Below are positions 17,744 through 26,397 of a stretch of 64,000 nucleotides of DNA, piece by piece. Position 1 is the first letter of the stretch. Each line of letters starts with the position of its first letter. The stretch comes from Clostridium ganghwense (lineage in GTDB: Bacteria > Bacillota > Clostridia > Clostridiales > Clostridiaceae). The notes under the pieces are model-generated. The model saw nothing but the letters and a program-made list of their open reading frames with translations, searched no databases and had not been told where the DNA came from. The translations under genes were made by a program, and so were the position numbers. The DNA lies in NCBI RefSeq assembly GCF_026735165.1, contig NZ_JAPQES010000001.1:1240001-1304000 (forward strand), in the 5' to 3' direction.

Positions 17744-17959
17744 ATCAAGCACTTTTTGTCCTTATTCTGTGTAAATAAAATGCATAATATGCATAATCAT
17801 CCTCTTTGTAAAAACTTACACACAATATTTTATGCGTATTTTTTTACATTTATTATATATAATTACCAAGTTGTAAATTTTTATTCATTACTTGGTAAAA
17901 TATATCATATATTTTATCGTTTTCCTTTTTATACCAATTCATTTTATATACATTTTACA

Positions 17960-18727
17960 CTACCTAGATATTTTTAGCAAGTTTTTAATATTTTCTATTG
18001 TTTTATCTTGTACTTCTTCCACAGAAATTCCTTTTATCTCAGATATTTTTTCTATTATGTATTTTATATATTCTGATCTGTTTCTTTTTCCTCTATATGG
18101 TGTTGGTGCCATATATGGACAATCTGTTTCAACTAAAATCCTATCTAAAGAAACTTCATTTGCTACTTCTACTATTTTCTTAGAATTTTTAAAGGTTACA
18201 ACCCCTGTAAAACCTATGTAATATCCTAATTTTAAGCACTCACGAGCAAATTCAACACTGCCTGAAAAACAGTGAACAACTCCCATTACTTCTGGGAATT
18301 CTTTTATAATTTTCAAAGTATCTCCATGTGCCTCTCTGTCATGAATAACAACTGGTAAGTCTAATTCTTTTGCAAGCTCCATCTGTCTCCTAAAAGCCGC
18401 TTTCTGAACTTCTTTTGGTGGATTCTCATCCCAATAATAATCAAGTCCAATTTCCCCTATAGCCCTTACCTTATCCTTTTTAGCCAATTCTTTGATTTCT
18501 TCTACAGCTTCCTCTGTAAGCTCATCAGCATTTTCAGGATGTATTCCTACCGCTGCATAAAATATATCATATTTTTCTGCAAGAATAGCTGAATCCCTTG
18601 CTCCTTGAAGGGAAGCTCCACAATTCAAAACTCCAACTATATTATTTTCCTTTAGCTCTTTTATAACTTGCTCTCGATCTTCATTAAAACTCTCATCGTC
18701 ATAATGTGCATGTGAATCAAAAATCAT
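17960..18727 (-). CDS. tatD: TatD-family metal-dependent hydrolase/DNase
   Basis: 255 aa TIM-barrel hydrolase. All metal ligands of the family are present: DSHAHYD at the N-terminus, GEIGLDYYWD (Glu about 93), VIHDREAH, VHCFSG and ETDCPYMAPTPYRGK. E. coli homologues are 3'-5' exonucleases acting in DNA repair. It has an AGGAGGA site and starts 17 bp after the DUF445 gene, so the two are co-transcribed. Confidence 0.95.
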   Translation of the reverse strand: MIFDSHAHYDDESFNEDREQVIKELKENNIVGVLNCGASLQGARDSAILAEKYDIFYAAVGIHPENADELTEEAVEEIKELAKKDKVRAIGEIGLDYYWDENPPKEVQKAAFRRQMELAKELDLPVVIHDREAHGDTLKIIKEFPEVMGVVHCFSGSVEFARECLKLGYYIGFTGVVTFKNSKKIVEVANEVSLDRILVETDCPYMAPTPYRGKRNRSEYIKYIIEKISEIKGISVEEVQDKTIENIKNLLKISR

Positions 18728-18744
18728 TTTTATTTCCTCCTATA

Positions 18745-20268
18745 CTATACTGCTGCAATTAATGTAGATACAAATCCCATTATGCATCCAAGTAAAGCTC
18801 CAAGCCAAGTTATGGCACTTAGTTCCTTACTTGCAATTTCTAATATAATTTCTTCTGCAAAGGCCACGTCAAAAGAATTTATCCTATCTTCTACTATTTT
18901 CTTTATATCAAAAGCTTCAATCAAATCTCCTGCTTTTTTAGTAATGAATCTTTCAAATATAATGCCTGCTATATTTGAAGCAACCTTGGAAACCTTTTTC
19001 TCGTTACCTTTTGAAATCTCTTCTAAAGTAATTCCTAAAACTTTATCGATTGAAGAATTAACATATAGACTAATTTTTTCTTCAACTTCTTTGTTTTCTA
19101 CTAAATAATCTAATTTATCTCTTACAAAATTCCTAATTAACTTTTCTGAATTTATATTTACTTCTAAAAGTACATCCTGTATACTTTCCCTATTTCTTAT
19201 TTTATTTTCTAAAGAGTCTATAATTTCATCTATAAAATTATTTTCTATAACTTTATTAATTACAATATCACTTAATAGTCTTACATTTCTATCCTTTCCT
19301 TCTTCTGAAACATTTGAAAGGATATCTGAAACTTTATTTTTAAGAATCTTATCTATTAGTTCATTAATAAATAATGCAACCTCTTTTTGAATATCTTCCT
19401 TGTCTAAATTCTCTTCAACAATAGAAGAAAGCTTATCATAAATCATATCAGGATTTAAAAACATTGCTACCATTGGATTTAAATTTGAGCTCACCATTCC
19501 TGTAATAGCATCTTTTATCTTTTGTTTTATATGATCTTCTTTAAGCATATCTTTTATAGACATAGATATATCATAATTTTTACTGTACACGTATACCTTA
19601 ATTGTGCTTACAAAGCTGGCTGGTAAAACTTCTTCTAGAGTCTTATCTAAATTCTCTAGTTCTTTAAGCTTACCTTCAATAATCTTTTGCATTTTAGTAT
19701 TGAATTCAGTTGACTCCTTGTATGTCTTTGCTTTATTAATTAAATCTTCTCTTATTTTTCTATAAAGTTCACTTTCTAAAATGCTACTAGGATTCTTTAA
19801 AAATTCTTTTTTCATACTATCTAGTATTACATTTTCAGCCTCTTTTTTAAACTCTTCTTTTCTAATACTAAATAGAACAATTTCTGTTACTTTTCTTTTT
19901 ATAAATGCAATAAAACTTTTGTATTTATCTCCAACTATATTTTTTATTTGTTCTCCTATAGAAACTCTGCTTTTCTCAATTTCTATAATTTTTCTTTCAA
20001 CCCACTTTTTAAATTTTTCATCTATTCCATTAGTTTTAAGAGCTTTAACCATAGTTTCACTCGTCAAAAGATGAGTACCTATAGCCTCCCCTACACTTTT
20101 AGCAATTCTATCCTTCTCTTTTGGAATAAGTCCTGGAGTAAAAGGAATTTTCATACCCAAAATTCTTTTTTCTGTATGTGGACGAAACAACATTTTTATA
20201 GCTAACCAGTTAGTTATGTACCCTATAACAGCACCTATTGCTGCTGCAAACAAAAGCTTTGATATCAT
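18745..20268 (-). CDS. DUF445 family membrane protein
   Basis: 507 aa. Hydrophobic helices at both ends (about 5-20 with GAVIGYITNWLAIKMLFRP, and about 485-505 with LGALLGCIMGFVSTLIAAV) flank a long charged helical middle, the layout of DUF445 (YheB-like) proteins. GMKIPFTPGLIPKEKDRIA is the family signature. Function is unknown; the long soluble middle suggests a scaffold at the membrane. It sits between the membrane-protein gene and tatD, where it interrupts the usual metG-tatD order. Confidence 0.88.
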   Translation of the reverse strand: MISKLLFAAAIGAVIGYITNWLAIKMLFRPHTEKRILGMKIPFTPGLIPKEKDRIAKSVGEAIGTHLLTSETMVKALKTNGIDEKFKKWVERKIIEIEKSRVSIGEQIKNIVGDKYKSFIAFIKRKVTEIVLFSIRKEEFKKEAENVILDSMKKEFLKNPSSILESELYRKIREDLINKAKTYKESTEFNTKMQKIIEGKLKELENLDKTLEEVLPASFVSTIKVYVYSKNYDISMSIKDMLKEDHIKQKIKDAITGMVSSNLNPMVAMFLNPDMIYDKLSSIVEENLDKEDIQKEVALFINELIDKILKNKVSDILSNVSEEGKDRNVRLLSDIVINKVIENNFIDEIIDSLENKIRNRESIQDVLLEVNINSEKLIRNFVRDKLDYLVENKEVEEKISLYVNSSIDKVLGITLEEISKGNEKKVSKVASNIAGIIFERFITKKAGDLIEAFDIKKIVEDRINSFDVAFAEEIILEIASKELSAITWLGALLGCIMGFVSTLIAAV

Positions 20269-20372
20269 ATTATCTCCCTTTCTGCGACTATTGCATATTT
20301 TATAACATTATACATGTATTTTAACTATTAATCATTTTACTATACCAAACCAAAAAATTAAAGAAAAAGAAC

Positions 20373-20418
20373 AAAAGCATATACTATTAGAAACACATTT
20401 CACATAGTATATGCTTTT
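20373..20418 (-). terminator. Terminator-like hairpin with GCATATACTAT stem
   Basis: A 15-bp stem (20373-20387 with 20404-20418) lies between the genes ending at 20497 and starting at 20268. A second inverted repeat (AGGAAC/GTTCCT, 20450-20478) precedes it. The same core stem recurs at 31927-32013 and 38968-39000. Confidence 0.75.
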
Positions 20419-20496
20419 CTTGGGTACTAAAGGAAGAAATTATGAAACAGGAACATTAACCGAATGTCAACGTTCCTATTTTCTTCTTAATATTCT

Positions 20497-20907
20497 CTAA
20501 TATACTTGATACTCATTTGTAATTTGATACTCAACTGATTCAGAAAATGCCATATACAACTGTACTATATATCCAACAAAAGGTATAATTACTGCAATAA
20601 CAATTAATAGAGTTTCTATTCCAAATGCCTGATAAAATTTAACACTCCAATATATTGATAATACTGCTAATACTAATGGTCCAACAAAAGGTATAAGTGC
20701 CAACAAGCCAAATAAAATATACCAGGCACTCCTATTAATAATATGAAAAAATAATATGAATTGTAGTATTGGTATAAACGCTATCCACCTATTTTCCAGC
20801 TTAGCTTTTTCTGCTAACTTATAATAAGTTAAAGCTTGAATAAAATAAGTAATAATCAATAGTGCAATTCGAAAGTTAGCTATTCCTACTTCATTGTAAC
20901 TTCCCAT
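20497..20907 (-). CDS. Small polytopic membrane protein (DUF5684-like)
   Basis: 136 aa with about four membrane helices: FRIALLIITYFIQAL, a WIAFIPILQFILFF segment, LFGLLALIPFVGPLVLAVL and LLIVIAVIIPFVGYIVQLY. The pattern of Pro-containing helices and WxAFIPI resembles DUF5684-type proteins. Function unknown. An ATG nine codons upstream has no ribosome binding site; AAAGGA precedes the ATG at 20907, which is preferred. Confidence 0.72.
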   Translation of the reverse strand: MGSYNEVGIANFRIALLIITYFIQALTYYKLAEKAKLENRWIAFIPILQFILFFHIINRSAWYILFGLLALIPFVGPLVLAVLSIYWSVKFYQAFGIETLLIVIAVIIPFVGYIVQLYMAFSESVEYQITNEYQVY

Positions 20908-21005
20908 AGTATATCCTTTCAAAAAATTACTCATAATTAAAATATACTATTATTTTTGTAAAATTATTCTTTTAGTTACTTTACTACAGTGAATATTGTT
21001 CTTTA

Positions 21006-21036
21006 AAAGCCCTATGTTTAAAAAACATAGGGCTTT
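21006..21036 (-). terminator. Terminator of metG
   Basis: A perfect 14-bp stem (AAAGCCCTATGTTT with its complement, three-base loop) lies 20 bases after the metG stop. Confidence 0.9.
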
Positions 21037-21056
21037 ATCAATAACTGTTTAAAATT

Positions 21057-22988
21057 TTATTTTACTCTACTTCCTGTTGGTAATTCACCTGGATTTACTA
21101 CTACTAATTTATCTTTATCATCTGATGCAGCAAGTATCATTCCTTGTGATAATTCTCCCATTAATTTTACAGGTTTTAAGTTAGCTACAAGAACTATATA
21201 TTTTCCAACCATTTCTTCTGGTTTATAGTATTTAGCTATACCAGATACTACCTGTCTTACCTCTCCACCTAAATCAACTTTTAATTTAAGAAGTTTCTTA
21301 GCTTTTTTAACTGGTTCACATTCTAGTACTTTTGCCACTCTTAAATCGATTTTATCAAAATCATCTATAGTAATTTCTGGTTTTATAGGCTCCATTTCTG
21401 GTATTTCTACTGTTTTCTTTTGCTCTTCTTGTAATTTTGCAAGTTCTTCTAATTTCTTTTCAACATCTATTCTTGGGAATATAGCTTCTCCCTTTTCAAC
21501 CTTTGTTCCTGCTTTTGTTCCATCAAATGAAGCTATACTATCCCATGATGTAAGTTCTACATTTAATTGTTTGTTTATCTTTTCACTTGTTTCTGGTAAG
21601 AATGCTGAAAGCATTACTGAAACTATTCTTAAACTTTCAACTAGGTTGTATAAAACAGCTCCAAGTCTTTCTTTCTTAGATTCATCCTTAGCAAGTACCC
21701 AAGGCATAGTTTCATCAATGTATTTGTTGCTTCTTCTTACAACAGTCCAGATTTCATCTAGGGCTTCAGGTATTTTAAGGTCATTCATTCTATTTTCTGC
21801 TTTTGATGGTGCTTCAAGAGCTACTCTTATTAAATCTTCATCTACTTCTTCTTTTACAGTAGGTGCTTGAATTGTTCCCTCAAAGTATTTATTAATCATT
21901 GCAATTGTTCTATTTACAAGATTTCCAAGATCATTTGCTAAATCTGAATTAGTCTTCTTTATAAAAATTTCACTTGTATACATTCCATCTTGACCAAATG
22001 GTATTTCATGTAAAAGATAATATCTAACAGCATCTGTGCCAAAATGATCAACTAAAACTGCTGGATCAACTACATTACCTTTTGATTTTGACATTTTTCC
22101 TCCATCAACTAAAAGCCATCCATGACCAAATACTTGTTTTGGAAGTGGTATGTCTAAAGCCATAAGCATTATTGGCCAATAAATTGTATGGAATCTTAAT
22201 ATATCCTTTCCTACAAGATGTACATTTGCTGGCCAGTATTTACTATATAATTCATCATTTTCTTGATCATACCCAAGCGCAGTTATATAGTTTGAAAGTG
22301 CATCTATCCATACATATATAACATGTTTGTCATCAAAAGTTACAGGAACTCCCCAATCAAAAGAAGTTCTTGATATACATAAATCTTGAAGTCCTGGTCT
22401 TAAGAAATTATTAAGCATTTCATTTTTTCTTGATTCTGGTTGTATAAACTCTGGGTGAGCTTCAATATATTCTATAAGTTTATCAGCATACTTAGACATT
22501 TTAAAGAAATAAGCTTCTTCCTTTGTCTTTTCAACTGGTCTTCCACAATCAGGACATTTACCATCTACAAGCTGAGTTTCTGTCCAGAAAGATTCACATG
22601 GTGTACAATACAATCCTTCGTATTCACTTTTGTAAATATCTCCTTGATCATATAGTTTTTTAAATATTTTTTGAACAGTTTTAACATGATAATCATCAGT
22701 AGTTCTTATAAATTTGTCATAGCTTACATTCATTATGTTCCATAAGTCTTTTATACCTGCAACAATCTCATCAACGTATTCTATTGGAGCAACACCCTTT
22801 GCTTCTGCAAGTCTTTGAATCTTTTGTCCGTGTTCATCTGTTCCTGTTAAGAAGAAAGTATCATATCCTGTAAGTCTCTTAAATCTTGCTATAGCATCTG
22901 CTGCTACTGTAGTATATGTATTCCCAATATGTAATTTAGCAGATGGATAATAAATAGGTGTAGTTATGTAAAATGTTCCTTTATTCAT
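21057..22988 (-). CDS. metG: Methionyl-tRNA synthetase
   Basis: 643 aa class I synthetase charging tRNA-Met. Visible: HIGN (about 20-23), the zinc knuckle CTPCESFW with CPDCGRP (about 127-146), KMSKSKGN (about 300), and a C-terminal EMAP/Arc1p-type tRNA-binding domain (about 535-643: DDFDKIDLRVAKVLECEP, then GKYIVLVANLKPVKLMG). It is controlled by the T-box leader at 23015-23295. The start is supported by AAGGAGG. Confidence 0.97.
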   Translation of the reverse strand: MNKGTFYITTPIYYPSAKLHIGNTYTTVAADAIARFKRLTGYDTFFLTGTDEHGQKIQRLAEAKGVAPIEYVDEIVAGIKDLWNIMNVSYDKFIRTTDDYHVKTVQKIFKKLYDQGDIYKSEYEGLYCTPCESFWTETQLVDGKCPDCGRPVEKTKEEAYFFKMSKYADKLIEYIEAHPEFIQPESRKNEMLNNFLRPGLQDLCISRTSFDWGVPVTFDDKHVIYVWIDALSNYITALGYDQENDELYSKYWPANVHLVGKDILRFHTIYWPIMLMALDIPLPKQVFGHGWLLVDGGKMSKSKGNVVDPAVLVDHFGTDAVRYYLLHEIPFGQDGMYTSEIFIKKTNSDLANDLGNLVNRTIAMINKYFEGTIQAPTVKEEVDEDLIRVALEAPSKAENRMNDLKIPEALDEIWTVVRRSNKYIDETMPWVLAKDESKKERLGAVLYNLVESLRIVSVMLSAFLPETSEKINKQLNVELTSWDSIASFDGTKAGTKVEKGEAIFPRIDVEKKLEELAKLQEEQKKTVEIPEMEPIKPEITIDDFDKIDLRVAKVLECEPVKKAKKLLKLKVDLGGEVRQVVSGIAKYYKPEEMVGKYIVLVANLKPVKLMGELSQGMILAASDDKDKLVVVNPGELPTGSRVK

Positions 22989-23014
22989 TCCTATTACCTC
23001 CTTAAAATAATATA

Positions 23015-23295
23015 TAAAAAACCTCTAAGCAAATTACACTGCTTAGAGGCGTAAATTTACGCGTTACCACTCTACTTCGTCTTTGTCTCACAACAAAAAC
23101 CTCAATAAGTGACTCCTTAACTAAAGTTAATTTTATCACCCTGCAGTATAACGGCTGCTTCCGTGTTACCCTAAATAATTCAGATAACCTGCTCCAAGGC
23201 CATATTCATAAACTTCTATGCCGCTAGCTTTCACCTATCCTAGCTCTCTTTAGACACTTTCATTTACTACTCTTCTCTTCAATGCATTTATTTAT
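23015..23295 (-). ncRNA. T-box leader specific for methionine
   Basis: Binds uncharged tRNA and switches between terminator and antiterminator. On the minus strand: the AGAGAGCUAG of stem I, a specifier loop where AUG (23203-23201) is followed by GCCUUGGAG as in typical leaders, the antiterminator T-box GAGUGGUAACGCG (23072-23060) whose UGGU bulge pairs with an ACCA acceptor end, and the terminator CCUCUAAGCA hairpin (23022-23049) with a run of U. The AUG specifier and the UGGU bulge both agree with tRNA-Met. The metG start follows 33 bases after the terminator. Confidence 0.95.
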
Positions 23296-23357
23296 CAAAC
23301 TCTTAGTTAAAATATTATGATATATTACTTAATCTGTCAATATTATTGTCTAAATTA

Positions 23358-23837
23358 TTAATAATTATTCCATTTTTCTCTTTCTCTTTTAGTTTTATAC
23401 TTTTCATGTATTAATACAGTTCCCAAAGAAATTGCAACTGAGCTTGCTATTCCCATTGCAGCTATAAGTCTTGAGGTTACATGTTTTGCCTTTTGCAGCT
23501 GACTTTCTTTGTAGCTAGAACATATCTGATTTAACAACCTATATATATCTTTTCTTTCTTCTTCAATAATATCTTCTCTTTTTAATTCTTCTTGTAAGAT
23601 GTTAATTATTTTATCTAATGATTCATTGTTCTTTATATGTATTTCTTTTTCATTCTCAAGCATAGATAATAAATACTTGATTTGTTTATGTAAACAAAAT
23701 CCTCCTACTGCTAACTGACTATTTGTTGTATATCCTTCTATAAATTTATCTAATACTATATCCATTGTTTGTTTTTCATAATCACTTGGTCTAACTTTTC
23801 TAAATCTATTTAGAACTTTTAAATTATTCTCTCTCAA
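23358..23837 (-). CDS. Helical protein with one membrane segment, unknown
   Basis: 159 aa. A charged N-terminal helical region (KVRPSDYEKQTMDIVLDKF, then GGFCLHKQIKYLLSMLENEK) is followed near the C-terminus by one hydrophobic stretch (LIAAMGIASSVAISLGTVLI) and a basic tail. No family recognised. A longer reading with 23 extra residues exists, but GAGGTG lies eight bases before the TTG at 23837, which gives the more natural start. It is upstream of the T-box, on the same strand as metG. Confidence 0.6.
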   Translation of the reverse strand: MRENNLKVLNRFRKVRPSDYEKQTMDIVLDKFIEGYTTNSQLAVGGFCLHKQIKYLLSMLENEKEIHIKNNESLDKIINILQEELKREDIIEEERKDIYRLLNQICSSYKESQLQKAKHVTSRLIAAMGIASSVAISLGTVLIHEKYKTKREREKWNNY

Positions 23838-24089
23838 GTTTAAGCACCTCTTTCTTTTACAATGAAAATATATGTTCAAACAAAAGTTTAACCATAAAAT
23901 TAACACTTTATTCTATTATATTATTTTATTACATATTTTACAATTATTTGTTTAACACCTTAAGAAATATCCTAATTTATATTTAAATTCTATCAAAATT
24001 ACTTTAAAAATTAATTATTTATAAGCAATTAAATGATAATAGGTTATATTATAATTTAATCAACCCTAAATTAACTTAATAGGATTACA

Positions 24090-24191
24090 GTGATTAATAT
24101 GGAATCAATTGTTACTTGTAAATTAACTGATAATAAGATTATTATTTATTTAAAGGACGTAAGTAAAGCTAATTTACTTAGAATATTTTAA
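24090..24191 (+). CDS. Possible 33-aa small protein upstream of the two-component system
   Basis: GTG at 24090 with AGGA five bases upstream opens a frame of 33 codons with an internal ATG at 24099 (MESIVTCKLTDNKIII, then YLKDVSKANLLRIF). The composition alternates as in a beta-hairpin plus helix. TATAAT occurs at 24049-24054, but without a clear -35. It may be a leader peptide, or noise in a 459-bp intergenic region. Confidence 0.3.
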   Translation: MINMESIVTCKLTDNKIIIYLKDVSKANLLRIF

Positions 24192-24222
24192 AATTAATAT
24201 AAAATTATAGAAGTATTATGTT

Positions 24223-24259
24223 CAATATAGCATATTGTCATTCTTTTTTAACCAATATG
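24223..24259 (+). promoter_or_regulatory. CAATAT/ATATTG half-sites upstream of the response regulator
   Basis: CAATAT-AGC-ATATTG (24223-24237) is an inverted repeat, and a further CAATATG follows at 24253-24259, 38 bases before the start at 24297. These could be autoregulatory binding sites. The remaining intergenic sequence (23838-24296) shows nothing else apart from the possible small ORF. Confidence 0.35.
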
Positions 24260-24296
24260 TGAAATAATTTTAGGACAATAGTTTTGAGGTGATTGT

Positions 24297-24986
24297 ATGA
24301 GTAATAAAGTATTGATTATAGAAGATGAAGAATCCATAAGAAAATTTGTAAAGTTAGTTTTAGATAAACAGGGCTTTGATGTTATTCAAGCTCCTAGTGG
24401 TGAAGAAGGCTTGGAAAAAGTAAATATGGAAAATCCTAACGTTATACTTTTAGATGTAATGCTGCCTGGTATTGACGGTTTTCAAGTGTGTGAAATAATA
24501 AGAAAAGAATATCCTAACATGGGAATAATAATGCTCACTGCACGAGGACAAGATATGGATAAAGTTAAAGGATTAGAATATGGTGCTGATGATTATATGG
24601 TCAAACCCTTTAATCCTTTAGAACTTTCTGCAAGAATAAATTCTCTATTAAGACGTCTTAATCCTTCTAGCGAAGAAAATTCAGATATTATAGTATCTGG
24701 TCCTTTCAAACTAGATTTAAGCTGCAAAGTGGCTTATAAAAATGAAGTACAACTAAATTTAACTCCAAAAGAATTTCTACTTTTAAAAATATTTATGCAA
24801 AATGTAAATAAAGCTTTAAGTAGAAACAAGCTTTTAGACTTAGCATGGGGATATAATTTTGTAGGTGATCCTAAAATAGTAGATGTAAATATTCGTAGAC
24901 TTAGAAATAAGCTTGAAGATGACCCATCCTCTCCAAATTATTTAGAAACCGTTTGGGGAATGGGGTATAGATGGAAGGAGAGTTAG
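24297..24986 (+). CDS. OmpR/PhoB-family response regulator
   Basis: 229 aa. Receiver domain 1-118 with the acidic pair E9/D10, phospho-acceptor D53 in LLDVMLPG, Thr in MLTARG and Lys in YMVKPFNP. Winged-helix domain about 130-228 with LNLTPKEFLLLK and VDVNIRRLRNKLEDD. It acts as a transcription factor phosphorylated by the kinase encoded one base downstream. The start is ATG 24297 with GAGGTG upstream. Confidence 0.93.
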   Translation: MSNKVLIIEDEESIRKFVKLVLDKQGFDVIQAPSGEEGLEKVNMENPNVILLDVMLPGIDGFQVCEIIRKEYPNMGIIMLTARGQDMDKVKGLEYGADDYMVKPFNPLELSARINSLLRRLNPSSEENSDIIVSGPFKLDLSCKVAYKNEVQLNLTPKEFLLLKIFMQNVNKALSRNKLLDLAWGYNFVGDPKIVDVNIRRLRNKLEDDPSSPNYLETVWGMGYRWKES

Positions 24987-24987
24987 T

Positions 24988-26376
24988 TTGAAGTCAATAA
25001 AAACACGGTTAACTAAAAGCTACTTCTTAATAATATTATTAACAGTTGTGATTTGTGAAATATTTTTAATATCTTCTGTGAAAAAATATTTTTATAATAA
25101 TACCCAAGAACTTCTTTCAAATCAAATAAAGCTATCTGCTGATTTTTACAACACATATCTTTCTTCAACTGGTCTTGAAGAAAATATAGCTGATGATATA
25201 GATGTATTTTGGAAAAATACTCATGCTGAAGTTCAAATATTAAACCTTTCAGGTAATATTTTAATGGACTCTATAGGATATTATCAATCTACACCTATAA
25301 ACTCAACAGACTTTAAAGAGGCTTTATCTGGAAATTTGGGGACTTATATTTATGAATCTCCAAATTCAAAAGAAACTATAATGGCAGTGGCTTATCCATT
25401 AAAAAACCAAAATAAAGTTGAAGGGGTAATTAGATTTATTACCTCACTAAAAAAAGTTGATAAAAATGTATATGCAATTTCATTATTTTTAATATTAATA
25501 GGTTTATGTGTAACTGTACTATCAAGTATAGTAAGTATCTTTATATCTAATAAAATAACCAAGCCAATACAGAAAATAACAATAGGTGCAGAAAAAATGG
25601 CTTCTGGTGAATTAAATGAAAAAATACAAAAAACATCTGATGACGAACTTGGAAAACTCGCAGACACCTTAAATTATATGTCTGAAGAAATACTAAAAAA
25701 CGAAAGATTAAAAAATGAATTCATTGCTTCTGTTTCTCATGAATTGAGAACACCGCTGACTTCTATTAAAGGGTGGGCAGTAGCATTGAGCTTATGTAAT
25801 CCTGAGAATAAATCTGAATTTGAAGACGGCCTTAAAATTATTGAACATGAAGCAGATAGACTATCTCTATTAGTTGAAGAACTTCTTGACTTTTCAAAAT
25901 TAATTTCTGGTAAGATTACTCTAAAAAAGGATTGGATTGATTTAGAAGAATTTTTATTCTACATGGTAAAACAAGCAAACCCAAGATCTGAAAGAGAAAA
26001 CATTAAACTTTCAGTGGTGCATAAAAATAAGCTTCCAAATATACATGCAGACGGCAACAGACTTAAGCAATTATTCATGAACATTTTAGATAACTCTTTC
26101 AAATTTACTCCTAGTGGTGGAGAGATAATAATCACTACTATTACATTAGAAAACAAACTATTTATAAGCATAAAAGATACTGGCTGCGGTATTCCCGTAG
26201 AAGATTTGCCAAAAGTAACTGAAAAATTCTACAAAGGTAAAAATAGCAAATCGAAAAACGGTATTGGTCTTTCTATCTGCAGTGAAATAGTTGCTCTTCA
26301 TAATGGAACATTAAAAGTTTTAAGCGAAGAAAATAAAGGAACAGAAATACAGCTTATGTTCCCTTTAAATACTTAA
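24988..26376 (+). CDS. Membrane sensor histidine kinase
   Basis: 462 aa. Membrane helix 1 (about 10-28), an extracellular sensor of about 130 residues (LSGNILMDSIGYY, PAS/Cache-like), helix 2 (about 162-185), HAMP (about 186-238), a HisKA box with the phosphorylated His in SVSHELRTPL, and an HATPase with N-box NILDNSFKFTP, DTGCGIP and KNGIGLSIC. The start is TTG 24988 with AAGGAGAG overlapping the end of the regulator gene. The signal is unknown; the lipoprotein behind it may be partner or target. Confidence 0.92.
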   Translation: MKSIKTRLTKSYFLIILLTVVICEIFLISSVKKYFYNNTQELLSNQIKLSADFYNTYLSSTGLEENIADDIDVFWKNTHAEVQILNLSGNILMDSIGYYQSTPINSTDFKEALSGNLGTYIYESPNSKETIMAVAYPLKNQNKVEGVIRFITSLKKVDKNVYAISLFLILIGLCVTVLSSIVSIFISNKITKPIQKITIGAEKMASGELNEKIQKTSDDELGKLADTLNYMSEEILKNERLKNEFIASVSHELRTPLTSIKGWAVALSLCNPENKSEFEDGLKIIEHEADRLSLLVEELLDFSKLISGKITLKKDWIDLEEFLFYMVKQANPRSERENIKLSVVHKNKLPNIHADGNRLKQLFMNILDNSFKFTPSGGEIIITTITLENKLFISIKDTGCGIPVEDLPKVTEKFYKGKNSKSKNGIGLSICSEIVALHNGTLKVLSEENKGTEIQLMFPLNT

Positions 26377-26397
26377 AAATTTAGGAGGCTGTAGTAT